Shown piece by piece: positions 45,576 to 54,014 of a DNA stretch of 64,000 nucleotides. The notes below the pieces were generated by a model. The model saw only the letters and a program-made list of their open reading frames with translations, was not told the origin of the DNA and did not search any database. This stretch comes from WHSW01 sp963846165. Lineage in GTDB: Bacteria; Actinomycetota; Thermoleophilia; Solirubrobacterales; 70-9. Numbering within the stretch: the first letter of the stretch is position 1; each line of letters begins with the position of its first letter. Where the stretch lies: contig CAWJUU010000005.1 in NCBI GenBank assembly GCA_963846165.1, forward strand, positions 1,140,913 through 1,204,912, given 5' to 3'. The position numbers and the translations under genes are program-made.

Positions 45576-46652
45576 ATGCGTTTGCCACAATTCCGCGCGA
45601 TGAAGCTTCGCTCCTCGGTCGCCCTGGGGTGCGTCGCATCCGCGCTCACGCTCCCGGCAGGTGCTGTTGCGCAGGATGGCGCGCCCGCACCCGAGCCCGC
45701 CGGCACCCCGGCGCAGCTCGCCGGTGGCTCGGGCGGCGGCGGCGGCGGGACCCCGGGCGGCGGCGCCGATCCGGGCCCGAAGCCGGCGAAGATCAAGCTC
45801 AAGCTCAAGGGGCTTTCCGGCGGCAAGGCCAAGGTCGGCGAGCGGATCGAGGCGATCGGCACGGTGACCCCGTTCGTCGGCGGCCAGAAGGTCGAGATCA
45901 GGCTCGGCAACCGCGGCGACACGGTGCTCAAGAAGACGCCCTACGTGCACCGGGTCAAGGGCAAGAACTTCGGGCGCTTCCACCTGCGCTCGAAGCCGCT
46001 GGTCGAGGCGGGCAAGTACCGCGTGCGGGTGCAGAAGAAGGCGACCGATGCCCAGGCCGGCGGGAGCGCGAAGTCGAAGGTTTTCAAGCTCAAGTTCATC
46101 GACCTCGACCCGGGCGACAGCGGTCCCGCGGTCGAGCTCTTCAACGACCTGCTGCGCAAGCAGGCCTACTTCAACACCGACAACGCCCACTACGGCTCGC
46201 ACACGGAGCGCGCCGTGATGGCCTTCCGCAAGGTCAACGGGATGGCACGCAACTTCCAAGCGACGCCCGAGATCTTCGCCAAGCTCGCGAAGGGCGAGGG
46301 CGGGTTCAAGATCCAGCAGCCGGGCGCCGGCAAGCACGCCGAGGTCGACATCTCGAAGCAGGTGATGGCGCTCGCCGACAACGGCGAGGCCAAGTACGTC
46401 TTCCACGTCGCGACCGGCGCCGCGGCGACGCCCTCGGACGTCGGCGGGTTCACCTTCTACCGCAAGGACGCCGGCTTCAACTCGATCGGGATGTACTACT
46501 CGGTCTACTACAACCGCGGCGAGGCCACCCACGGCTACCACTCGGTCCCGCCCTACCCCGCGAGCCACGGCTGCATCCGCAACCCGATCCCCGATTCCCA
46601 GTTCATCTACAACTGGATCGACCTCGGGGACAAGATGTACGTCTACCACTAG
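45576..46652 (+). CDS. Secreted L,D-transpeptidase with peptidoglycan-binding-like domain
   Basis: An exported enzyme of 358 residues from ATG 45576 (ATG 45600, MKLRSSVALG, is equally possible). After the signal (ALTLPAGAVAQ) come a Gly-rich spacer, a ~110-residue beta domain (AKVGERIEAIGTVTPFVGGQ), a peptidoglycan-binding-like helical domain (GPAVELFNDLLRKQAYF), and the YkuD catalytic domain, with HGYHSVPPYPASHGCIRNP: the catalytic Cys follows SHG. It forms 3-3 crosslinks or tethers proteins to the wall. It complements the class A PBP in this window. Confidence 0.85.
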   Translation: MRLPQFRAMKLRSSVALGCVASALTLPAGAVAQDGAPAPEPAGTPAQLAGGSGGGGGGTPGGGADPGPKPAKIKLKLKGLSGGKAKVGERIEAIGTVTPFVGGQKVEIRLGNRGDTVLKKTPYVHRVKGKNFGRFHLRSKPLVEAGKYRVRVQKKATDAQAGGSAKSKVFKLKFIDLDPGDSGPAVELFNDLLRKQAYFNTDNAHYGSHTERAVMAFRKVNGMARNFQATPEIFAKLAKGEGGFKIQQPGAGKHAEVDISKQVMALADNGEAKYVFHVATGAAATPSDVGGFTFYRKDAGFNSIGMYYSVYYNRGEATHGYHSVPPYPASHGCIRNPIPDSQFIYNWIDLGDKMYVYH

Positions 46653-47063
46653 GGCGGAGCGCGTTCCGCTCGGGCCCTCGCCGGGTGCGGAGCGGGGTTC
46701 GTTGTCAGTGAGGGGAGGTCGGGCGCGAGCGCAGGTCGCAAACCCCGGCCTCAACCGTTTCTCGGCATCGAGTCCGAGGTTGACATTGCAATAGAGCAAC
46801 AACTCTCCTTTCGAGCTCGACGCACGATCGAACGGCGAGTTGACGCGCTGCCCGAGGGCTCGATTGGCGACTTATTCTCGGATAGCGAGAGGAAAGCGCC
46901 ACCTACGGCCAAGGCCGACCGAGAGCGCCCGCGCCAAGCCCAACTCCCTCCCTCACTGACACCCGGCCAGGCCTGCACCCCGACCCGGCTTCGCACGGAG
47001 CGCGCCCAGCCCCGACCGGAACGCGCGGCGCTCAGTCCCGCGCCCTCAGTAGGTTGCCCGGTG
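46653..47063. other. 411-bp gap without a confident gene
   Basis: The frame from the L,D-transpeptidase stop to pyrE stays open on the plus strand but has no ATG, GTG or TTG. It includes a protein-like string (IAIEQQLSFRARRTIERRV) in a segment of lower GC (about 46775-46895). A minus-strand open frame at 46751-47083 has no recognisable content. It may be a decayed gene. The pyrE promoter should lie in the right part. Confidence 0.4.
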
Positions 47064-47618
47064 ATGGCTGACGCTCGCGACACGCTGATCCGCGAGCTGC
47101 GCGAGCACGCGCTGGTGGTCGGTGAGGTCGTGCTGTCGAGCGGTCAGACCGCGCAGTACTACGTCGACGCCAGGCGGGCCCTGCTGCGACCGGCCGGCTT
47201 TCGCGCCGCCGGCGAGTTGATCGCCGAGGCCGCGACGCGGCACGGCGCGACCGCGGTCGGCGGCCCGGTGATGGCCGCGATCCCGCTCGCCTGCGCCGCG
47301 ATCGCGGTACCCGGCGGCGACGGGCTGGTCGGCTTCTTCGTTCGCAAGGAGCGCAAGGAACACGGGCTCCAGCGCTGGGTCGAGGGCCCGGTCGAGGCGG
47401 GAGCGAAATGCCTGGTGGTCGAGGACACCGTGACCACCGGAGGCTCGACCGTGGCGGCGATCGAGCGCATCCGCGAGCTCGGTCTCGAGATCGTCGCCGC
47501 GCTGGCGGTGGTCGACCGGCTCGCCGGCGGCGGCGAGGCGATCGCGGCCGCGGCCGCGGCCCCGTTCGAGGCGCTGACGACGATCGACGACCTCTACCCG
47601 GAACGCCCTGACCGCTAG
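47064..47618 (+). CDS. pyrE: Orotate phosphoribosyltransferase
   Basis: A 184-residue type I phosphoribosyltransferase making OMP from orotate and PRPP. It has LSSGQTAQYYVDARRALL, AVGGPVMAAIPLA, FFVRKERKEHGLQRWVEG, and the PRPP loop LVVEDTVTTGGST. Length is normal. ATG 47064 is preferred to GTG 47061. It overlaps the end of the convergent lipoprotein gene by 4 bp (shared TAG/CTA). Confidence 0.93.
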   Translation: MADARDTLIRELREHALVVGEVVLSSGQTAQYYVDARRALLRPAGFRAAGELIAEAATRHGATAVGGPVMAAIPLACAAIAVPGGDGLVGFFVRKERKEHGLQRWVEGPVEAGAKCLVVEDTVTTGGSTVAAIERIRELGLEIVAALAVVDRLAGGGEAIAAAAAAPFEALTTIDDLYPERPDR

Positions 47619-48220
47619 GACCGGGGCGGGCGGGTGCGCAGGGTGCCGAGCGAGCGGCGGGCGAGGCGGACCGACTCGCGGGCGGCGGGCTTGGCGTTGG
47701 CGGCGAGCACGACGACGAGCGTGGCGATCTCGTCGCGGCGCAGCACGATCACCGAGGCCTTCTGCTCGACGCCGTCGCGCGACTTGCCGGTTCCGAAGAC
47801 CTCCGCCGCGTCATAGCGGTGCTCGAGCGGACGCGTGCCCGTGGCATCGAAGCCATCGGCAAAGCCGCCCAGCTCGTCCGCGGTGTTGGTCGCGTAGTCG
47901 TCGATCGGCGTTGCCAGCGCATCCGGCGAGCGGTCGGGGGCGATCGAGATCGCGACCAGGCGGTCGTAGGAGCGGATCAGGCTCCGCGGGCCGTCGCCTT
48001 CCGCCTTCCAGCCTTGCGGCACGAGCAGGGCATAGCCGCCGCGCTCGTTGACGTAGCGCGTCCACTCGTGCGGCCGCTCGGGCAGCGGGTCACGGGTTTC
48101 CTTCGGTGGCGGTTTCGGAGTCGTCGCCGTGCTCGTCGACCCCTCGTCGGAGTCGTCGCAGCCCGAGAGCGCGATCGCCGCGGCGATCGCCGCAGCGGCG
48201 AGCAGACCGCCCCGACTCAC
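47615..48220 (-). CDS. Lipoprotein of unknown function
   Basis: A 201-residue exported protein. The signal peptide (GLLAAAAIAAAIALSGC) ends in a clear lipobox with Cys21. The body starts after a Thr/Pro-rich linker with EWTRYVNERGGYALLVPQGW, a PsbP/Mog1-like beginning found in actinobacterial lipoproteins, then ISIAPDRSPDALATPIDDY. The GTG start at 48220 overlaps the TGA of the upstream coiled-coil gene, so translation is coupled. A role linked to the cyclase two genes upstream is inferred only from context. Confidence 0.7.
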   Translation of the reverse strand: MSRGGLLAAAAIAAAIALSGCDDSDEGSTSTATTPKPPPKETRDPLPERPHEWTRYVNERGGYALLVPQGWKAEGDGPRSLIRSYDRLVAISIAPDRSPDALATPIDDYATNTADELGGFADGFDATGTRPLEHRYDAAEVFGTGKSRDGVEQKASVIVLRRDEIATLVVVLAANAKPAARESVRLARRSLGTLRTRPPRS

Positions 48221-48588
48221 GTGGTGCGGCGGCGGCGCGCATCGCCGAGACGGCGCAGCGGGTGCGCGACCTTGCTCACGTCCTCGAGGTGCGGCTCGAG
48301 CCGGGAGATGCCGCCCTGGAGCTCGCTCACGTCGCCGCCCATGCTCTCGACCGCGGCGCGCATCTGCTTCACCTCCCGGTCCAGTGACTCGACCTTGCCC
48401 TGGATCCCGTCGAGCGTCATCAGCAGCTTCGGCAGCGTCGCCATCCCCTCCGCGATCGTGCGGATGTCGGTGAGCGCTCCCGCGAGCAGCCGCGGAACCT
48501 GCATCAGGTCGACCGGGCCGCGGCGGACGAGCTCGCCCTCGTCGCCGGCGATCGCCGACTCGTCGAGGACCTCGGGCTCGATGCTCAA
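48217..48588 (-). CDS. Small coiled-coil protein
   Basis: A 123-residue helical protein. The central region (GIQGKVESLDREVKQMRAAV, then SMGGDVSELQGGISRLEPHL) shows heptads with Leu/Val at a/d positions, so a dimeric coiled coil is likely. The tail is basic (RRLGDARRRRTT). The start is TTG 48588, overlapping the cyclase stop (TTGA), and its stop overlaps the lipoprotein start. No family or catalytic motif. It may be an adaptor for the cyclase. Confidence 0.6.
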   Translation of the reverse strand: MSIEPEVLDESAIAGDEGELVRRGPVDLMQVPRLLAGALTDIRTIAEGMATLPKLLMTLDGIQGKVESLDREVKQMRAAVESMGGDVSELQGGISRLEPHLEDVSKVAHPLRRLGDARRRRTT

Positions 48589-49340
48589 CGCCGGTCCTTG
48601 AGCGAGTAGGCGCTGACGTCCGCGGGCACGCCCTTGGCACGGAAGCGGAGCTTTCGCCGGGCCGAGACCGAGTCGCGGTCGAGCTCCTCGAGCGCGGTGC
48701 CGGAGACGAGGAACTCCCCGCCCGAGGCCTCCTCGGCGACCCGGGCGGCGACGTTGACGTCGACACCGAGGTAATCATCGCCGAGTTGCCGGGGGGAGCC
48801 GACGTGCATTCCCGCTCGCATGCGCGGACGGTACCCGGCGACCTCGACGGCTTCCAGGCGCTCGCCCGCATCGAAGATCGCAGCGACGGCCTGGTCGGGG
48901 TCGGCGAAGACGGCCATCATCCCGTCGCCAAGGCGCTTGACGACCTCACCTCGGTGCCTGGCCACCGGCGGCTCGATCGCGTCCGCGACCTCGCGCAGGA
49001 GCTCGAGCGCGATGTCATCACCCGCCTCCAGCGCCCAGTCGGAGAACCCGACCAAGTCGGTGAACACGATCGCCAGCCGGGCGTCGCCGAGCCTCTGGCC
49101 GCCGCCCTCCGAGACGGCCTCCCAGACCTGGAGCGCGCTCAGCCCCGCCTCCTTGAGGATCCCTGGCCGTTCCGTTGCGGCCTCGCCGAGCCTTCGGGCC
49201 ATCAGCTGGCGCGGCTCGGTGCCAGCGGTCGAAAGCGGATCGCCGTAGCGGCTGTCACCGGGAAGCAACTCGCGCGCGATCTTCATCGCGTTCATGAGCT
49301 TCGGGGTGATCGTGCGCTCGTCGTCGCCTGAGTCGGCCAT
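48585..49340 (-). CDS. Class III adenylate/guanylate cyclase
   Basis: A 251-residue soluble protein: about 85 residues of helical N-terminal region and one cyclase domain. The first metal Asp is in IVFTDLVGFSDWA, the second in VKRLGDGMMAVF, and the transition-state Asn/Arg are in DYLGVDVNVAARVAEEASGG. The substrate-selecting Lys is seen in VVKRLG, favouring ATP and cAMP. All catalytic positions are present. It is the first gene of a three-gene unit with overlapping stop and start codons. Confidence 0.88.
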   Translation of the reverse strand: MADSGDDERTITPKLMNAMKIARELLPGDSRYGDPLSTAGTEPRQLMARRLGEAATERPGILKEAGLSALQVWEAVSEGGGQRLGDARLAIVFTDLVGFSDWALEAGDDIALELLREVADAIEPPVARHRGEVVKRLGDGMMAVFADPDQAVAAIFDAGERLEAVEVAGYRPRMRAGMHVGSPRQLGDDYLGVDVNVAARVAEEASGGEFLVSGTALEELDRDSVSARRKLRFRAKGVPADVSAYSLKDRR

Positions 49341-49442
49341 CTGGTCAGGCGGATTACACCACTTGTCGCCCGACCGTTACATCAGTGGATGTCACATTGC
49401 TCGGTCAGCGCGCCTTTCGGCGCCGACATAGAGTCAGGCGCT

Positions 49443-51041
49443 ATGGCGAGCGTCCGCGAAGCATCGTTCGACCTCTTCCGCGCCCACGGGATGACGACGA
49501 TGTTCGGCAACCCCGGCTCGACCGAGCTGCCGATGCTGGCCGAATGGCCCGACGACTTCACCTACGTGCTCGGGCTCCAAGAGGCGGTCGTCGTCGGGAT
49601 GGCAGACGGCTACGCCCAGGCGAGCGGCGGTCCGGCGCTGGTCAACCTCCACACGGCTCCCGGGGTCGGTAACGCGATGGGCGCGATCTTCAACGCGCAG
49701 GCGAACCACTCGCCGCTGGTGATCACCGCTGGCCAGCAGGTGCGCTCGCTGATCACCCTGCAGGCGAACCTGACCAACCGCGACGCGGTCCGGATGCCGC
49801 ATCCGCTGGTCAAGTGGAGCTTCGAGTCAGCGCGGGCCGAGGACGTCCCGCACGCCCTCGCTCGGGCGACCCACCTCGCCAGCCTGCCGCCCAGGGGCCC
49901 GACCTTCGTCTCGATCCCGATGGACGACTGGGACGCCGAGGTCAACCTCGACGACGCCCGCGCGGCGATCGAGCGCCGGACCACCGGCCGAGCCGTCGGC
50001 GACCCCGAAGCGATCGCCGACCTGGCTCGCCGGCTCGAGGCCGCCGAGAGCCCGGTGATGGTCGCCGGGCCCGACATCGATGCGAGCGGCGCCTGGGACC
50101 TGGCGGTGGCACTTGCCGAGCGCCAGCATCTGCCGGTGTTCGCGATCCCCGCGCCCGGCGGCGGCCGGCTCGGCTTCCCCGAGGGTCACCCGAACTTCCG
50201 CGGCGTCCTGCCGCCGGCGATCGGGCCGGTCTCGGAGACGCTCGCGGGCAAGGACCTGATCCTCGTCGTCGGCTCCTCGGTCTTCCCCTACTACCCCAAC
50301 CTCCCCGGGCCGCTGCTTCCGGATGGCGCGGCGCTGGTCGAGATCACCTCCGATCCCGACGAGGCCGCGCGGGCGCCGATGGGCGACGCGATCGTCGCCG
50401 ACGTCAAGCTCACGCTCGAGCGGCTGCTCGCCGAGGTCGGCGAATCGGAGCGCGATCCGGGCGAGTCGCTGCCCGAGCCGGTCGCGGGGCCGGACGAGGA
50501 CCCGATCACCGGGACCGCGGCGATGCACGCGCTCCGCGCCGCCTTCCCCGACGACGGGATCGTCGTCCTCGAGGCGCCCTCGGCGACGCTCGCGCTGCGC
50601 AACCAGCTCCGGCTCTCGCGGCCCGGGAGCTACTACTTCGGCGCCGGCGGCGGGCTCGGCTTCGGCCTCTCCGCCGCGGTCGGAGTCCAGCTCGCCGAGC
50701 CCGACCGACCGGTCGTCTGCGTGATCGGCGAGGGCTCGGTCCAGTACGCGGTCACCGCCTTCTGGAGCGCGGTCGCCTACGACGTGCCGGTGACGTTCCT
50801 GGTCCTGCGCAACAGCGAGTACGCGATCCTGAAGTGGTTCGCGGCGATCGAGAGCGTCGAGGGCGCTCCCGGGCTCGACCTGCCGGCGCTCGACACCGCG
50901 GCGATCGCCTCCGGCTACGGCGTCAACTCCGAGCGCGTCTCGACCGCCGACGAGCTTCGCGAGGCGCTCGGGACCGCGATCGGCTCGGGCAAGCCCGAGC
51001 TGGTCGAGGTCGGGGTCGCGCCGGGGATGTGGCTGTTCTAG
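49443..51041 (+). CDS. mdlC: Benzoylformate decarboxylase-like ThDP enzyme
   Basis: A 532-residue thiamine-diphosphate enzyme starting at ATG 49443. Residue numbering matches Pseudomonas benzoylformate decarboxylase: Ser26 in NPGSTELP, Glu47 in LGLQEAVVV, His70 in NLHTAPGVGNA. The ThDP motif is IGEGSVQYAVTAFW, with GEGS replacing GDGS. The second active-site His (in FRYH of the Pseudomonas enzyme) is Tyr here (FPYYPNLPG). It should decarboxylate a 2-oxo acid to an aldehyde; benzoylformate is the family substrate but the changed His makes this uncertain. It is followed 11 bp on by a 2-hydroxyacid dehydrogenase gene. Confidence 0.75.
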   Translation: MASVREASFDLFRAHGMTTMFGNPGSTELPMLAEWPDDFTYVLGLQEAVVVGMADGYAQASGGPALVNLHTAPGVGNAMGAIFNAQANHSPLVITAGQQVRSLITLQANLTNRDAVRMPHPLVKWSFESARAEDVPHALARATHLASLPPRGPTFVSIPMDDWDAEVNLDDARAAIERRTTGRAVGDPEAIADLARRLEAAESPVMVAGPDIDASGAWDLAVALAERQHLPVFAIPAPGGGRLGFPEGHPNFRGVLPPAIGPVSETLAGKDLILVVGSSVFPYYPNLPGPLLPDGAALVEITSDPDEAARAPMGDAIVADVKLTLERLLAEVGESERDPGESLPEPVAGPDEDPITGTAAMHALRAAFPDDGIVVLEAPSATLALRNQLRLSRPGSYYFGAGGGLGFGLSAAVGVQLAEPDRPVVCVIGEGSVQYAVTAFWSAVAYDVPVTFLVLRNSEYAILKWFAAIESVEGAPGLDLPALDTAAIASGYGVNSERVSTADELREALGTAIGSGKPELVEVGVAPGMWLF

Positions 51042-51052
51042 GGAGCGAAGCC

Positions 51053-54001
51053 ATGCCCATGCTCGAGCCCAAGGTCGAGCGCCTCGCGCCGGATGTCGCC
51101 GGGCCGAGCTCCGACGCGGCGCCCGACTGGGTCGCGCGGGGAACGCCGGAGCCGCTGCGCTCCGAGCTGGTCGCTCTGCTGGGCGCCGACCGCGTCCTCA
51201 GCCGCGCCACCGACATCGTCCGCTATGCCTCCGACGCAAGCCCCTACCGTCTCTTCCCGAAGGCGGTGGTCGTCGCCCGCGACGCCGGCGACGTCGCCAA
51301 GGTGCTGGCCTACGGGCGGCGCACCGGCATCTCGGTGACCTTCCGCGCCGGGGGAACAAGCCTCAACGGCCAGGGCCAGTCCGACGGCATCCTGATCGAC
51401 GTCCGCCGCCACTTCCGCGGCGTCACGGTCGAGGCCGGCGGCGCCCGGGCACGGGTGAAGCCCGGCACGGTGCTCGGCCACGCGAACCGGGTCCTCGAAC
51501 CGCACGGCTACAGGCTCGGGCCGGACCCGGCCTCAACCGACATCGCCTGCGCCGGCGGCGTGATCGCCAACAACTCAGGCGGGATGCGCTGCGGTGTCAC
51601 CCATGACTCCTACCGGACGGTCAGCGCGCTTACCTTCGTGCTCCCGTCGGGGACGGTGATCGACACCGCCGCGCCGGATGCCGAGCAGCGCCTCGCTGCG
51701 GCCGAGCCCGAGCTCGCGCGCGGCCTGCTCGAGATCCGTGACGAGATCCTCGCCGACGCCGAGCTCGCCGAGCGGGTCCGGCGCAAGTTCGCGATCAAGA
51801 ACACCACCGGCTACCGGCTCTGCTCCTTCCTCGACGGCGAGACCCCGGTCGAGATCTTCCGCCGCCTGCTGATCGGCTCGGAGGGGACGCTCGCGTTCAT
51901 CGCCGAGGCGGTCTTCGAAACGGTTGCGCAGCCGGCGATGACGACCTGCTCGTGGCTGCACTTCGCCGGGATCGCCGAAGCGGTCGCCCCGGTCAACGAG
52001 CTGATCGACGCCGGCGCGCGGGCGGTCGAGCTGATGATCGCGCCGGCGCTGATCGTCGCCTCTCACAACATTCGCGGTACCCCGGAGGGCTGGCGCGAGC
52101 TCGACCCTGCGTCGGCGGCGCTGCTGGTCGAGTTCGGGGGCGCCGACGAAGCGGAGCTCGACGCGGCGGAGGAGAGTGCGGCCGAGGTGCTCGCCGGCCA
52201 CGAGTTGATCCGCGAGCGCGATTTTCACCGCGACCGCGAGACGGTCGAGATGTACTGGACCGTGCGCGAGGGGCTTCACGGCCTGATCGGCAAGATGCGC
52301 CCGCCAGGCACAGCACTGATCATCGAGGACGTCTGCGTGCCCCCGGTGCGGATCGCCGAGGCGGCGGCCGACCTGCAGGCGCTGCTGGGCGAGCACGGCT
52401 TTCTCACCGGGGTCGCCGGCCACGCGTCGGCCGGGAACCTCCACTTCATGCTCACCCCGGACTTCGCCAACCCGCAGGACCTCGACCGCTACGACGCCTT
52501 CATGGAGAAGCTGATCGAGCTGATCGTCGACAAGTACGACGGATCGCTCAAGGCCGAGCACGGCACCGGGGTCAACATGGCGCCGTTCGTTGCTCGCGAG
52601 TGGGGCGAGCGGGCGACCGAGCTGATGTGGCGGGTCAAGCGGCTCGCCGATCCCGACGGCGTCCTGGCGCCGGGAGTGGTGCTCAACGACGACCCCGGCG
52701 TCCACCTGCGCAACCTGAAGACGACGCCGCCGATCGAGGCCGAGGCGACGACCTGCGTCGAATGCGGCTTCTGCGAACCGGTCTGCCCGAGCCGCGACCT
52801 GACCACCACCCCGCGCCAGCGGATCGTCCTGCGCCGCGAGATCGCGCGCCAGCGTCCCGGGTCGCCGGTGCTCGAGGTGCTGCTCTCCGAGTACGAGTAC
52901 GACGCGCTCGAAACCTGCGCCGCCGATGGCACCTGCATGCTCGCCTGCCCGGTGGGGATCGACACCGGCAAGCTCGTCAAGGGCCTGCGCGAGCGCCAGC
53001 ACAGCGAGCGGGCGCAGAGGGTCGCGCTGCGGCTCGTGGAACGCTGGGCCTCGGTCGAGCGTGCCGCGCGGGCGGGGCTGCGCACCGGCGACCGAGCGCG
53101 GCTCGCGCGAGGCGTGATCCGGGGCGCGAGCCGCGCGATGCGCCGGGCGATCGCCCCCGAGCTGGTGCCCGAATGGCCGCAGAGCATGCCCCGGCCTGCA
53201 CCGGCCGAGCTGCCGGCCACGACCCGTGCGGACGCGGCGGCGGTCTATGTGCCGGCGTGCGTGAACCGGATCTTCGGCCGGGCGCGCAACGGTCACCGCC
53301 AAGGCGCCGGTGCGCCGAGCCTGCCGGAGGCGCTGGTCGCGGTCTCGGAGCGGGCCGGGCAACCGCTCTGGATCCCCGACGACGTCGAGGGTCACTGCTG
53401 CGCGACCCCATGGGCGTCGAAGGGCTACTCGGCCGGTGCGCGACGGATGGCAAACCACACCATCGACGCGCTCTGGCGCTGGAGTGCAGGGGGCGAGCTG
53501 CCGGTCGTCTGCGACGCGAGCTCGTGCACGCTCGGCCTCGCGGCCGAGGCGGTGCCGCTGCTGAGCGAGATCAACGCCGAGCGCCACGCCAAGCTGGTCA
53601 TCCTCGACTCGATCGGCTGGGCACGCGAGCACCTGCTGCCGGAGCTCGGGGTCAGCCGCAAGCTCGGCTCGGCAGTCGTCCATCCACCCTGCGCGAGCCG
53701 CCATCTGCGCAACGACGGCGACCTGGTCGCGATCGCGGCTGAGCTCGCCGACGAGGTGGTGGTCCCGATCCGCGCCACCTGCTGCGGCTTTGCCGGCGAC
53801 CGCGGCCTGCTGCACCCCGAGCTGCCGCTCGCCGCCACCAGCGAGGAGGCCGCCGAGGTCACCGCCCGCGGCTTCGACGCGCACCTGTGCTCGAACCGGA
53901 CCTGTGAGATCGGCCTCCAGCAGGGGACTGGCCGGGCGTATGAGAGCTTCGTCTTCACGCTCGAGGAGCTGACGCGGCCTGACCGTGCGGCGTTGAGGTG
54001 A
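51053..54001 (+). CDS. FAD/Fe-S 2-hydroxyacid dehydrogenase (GlcD-GlcF-type fusion, D-lactate dehydrogenase-like)
   Basis: A 982-residue fusion. Residues ~30-290 are a VAO-type FAD domain (RAGGTSLNGQGQSDG, DPASTDIACAGGVIANNSGGMRCG). Residues ~290-560 are the FAD-oxidase C domain (TGVAGHASAGNLHFML, AEHGTGVNMAPFV). Then two [4Fe-4S] motifs, CVECGFCEPVCPS and CAADGTCMLACPVG, lead to two CCG domains (EGHCCATPWASKGYS, ATCCGFAGDRGL). This is the layout of Dld2/GlcDF-type enzymes that oxidise D-lactate, glycolate or other 2-hydroxyacids and pass electrons to quinone. With the upstream decarboxylase, a D-mandelate-like to 2-oxo acid to aldehyde route is possible. Confidence 0.85.
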   Translation: MPMLEPKVERLAPDVAGPSSDAAPDWVARGTPEPLRSELVALLGADRVLSRATDIVRYASDASPYRLFPKAVVVARDAGDVAKVLAYGRRTGISVTFRAGGTSLNGQGQSDGILIDVRRHFRGVTVEAGGARARVKPGTVLGHANRVLEPHGYRLGPDPASTDIACAGGVIANNSGGMRCGVTHDSYRTVSALTFVLPSGTVIDTAAPDAEQRLAAAEPELARGLLEIRDEILADAELAERVRRKFAIKNTTGYRLCSFLDGETPVEIFRRLLIGSEGTLAFIAEAVFETVAQPAMTTCSWLHFAGIAEAVAPVNELIDAGARAVELMIAPALIVASHNIRGTPEGWRELDPASAALLVEFGGADEAELDAAEESAAEVLAGHELIRERDFHRDRETVEMYWTVREGLHGLIGKMRPPGTALIIEDVCVPPVRIAEAAADLQALLGEHGFLTGVAGHASAGNLHFMLTPDFANPQDLDRYDAFMEKLIELIVDKYDGSLKAEHGTGVNMAPFVAREWGERATELMWRVKRLADPDGVLAPGVVLNDDPGVHLRNLKTTPPIEAEATTCVECGFCEPVCPSRDLTTTPRQRIVLRREIARQRPGSPVLEVLLSEYEYDALETCAADGTCMLACPVGIDTGKLVKGLRERQHSERAQRVALRLVERWASVERAARAGLRTGDRARLARGVIRGASRAMRRAIAPELVPEWPQSMPRPAPAELPATTRADAAAVYVPACVNRIFGRARNGHRQGAGAPSLPEALVAVSERAGQPLWIPDDVEGHCCATPWASKGYSAGARRMANHTIDALWRWSAGGELPVVCDASSCTLGLAAEAVPLLSEINAERHAKLVILDSIGWAREHLLPELGVSRKLGSAVVHPPCASRHLRNDGDLVAIAAELADEVVVPIRATCCGFAGDRGLLHPELPLAATSEEAAEVTARGFDAHLCSNRTCEIGLQQGTGRAYESFVFTLEELTRPDRAALR

Positions 54002-54014
54002 GAGACTCGCGTCG

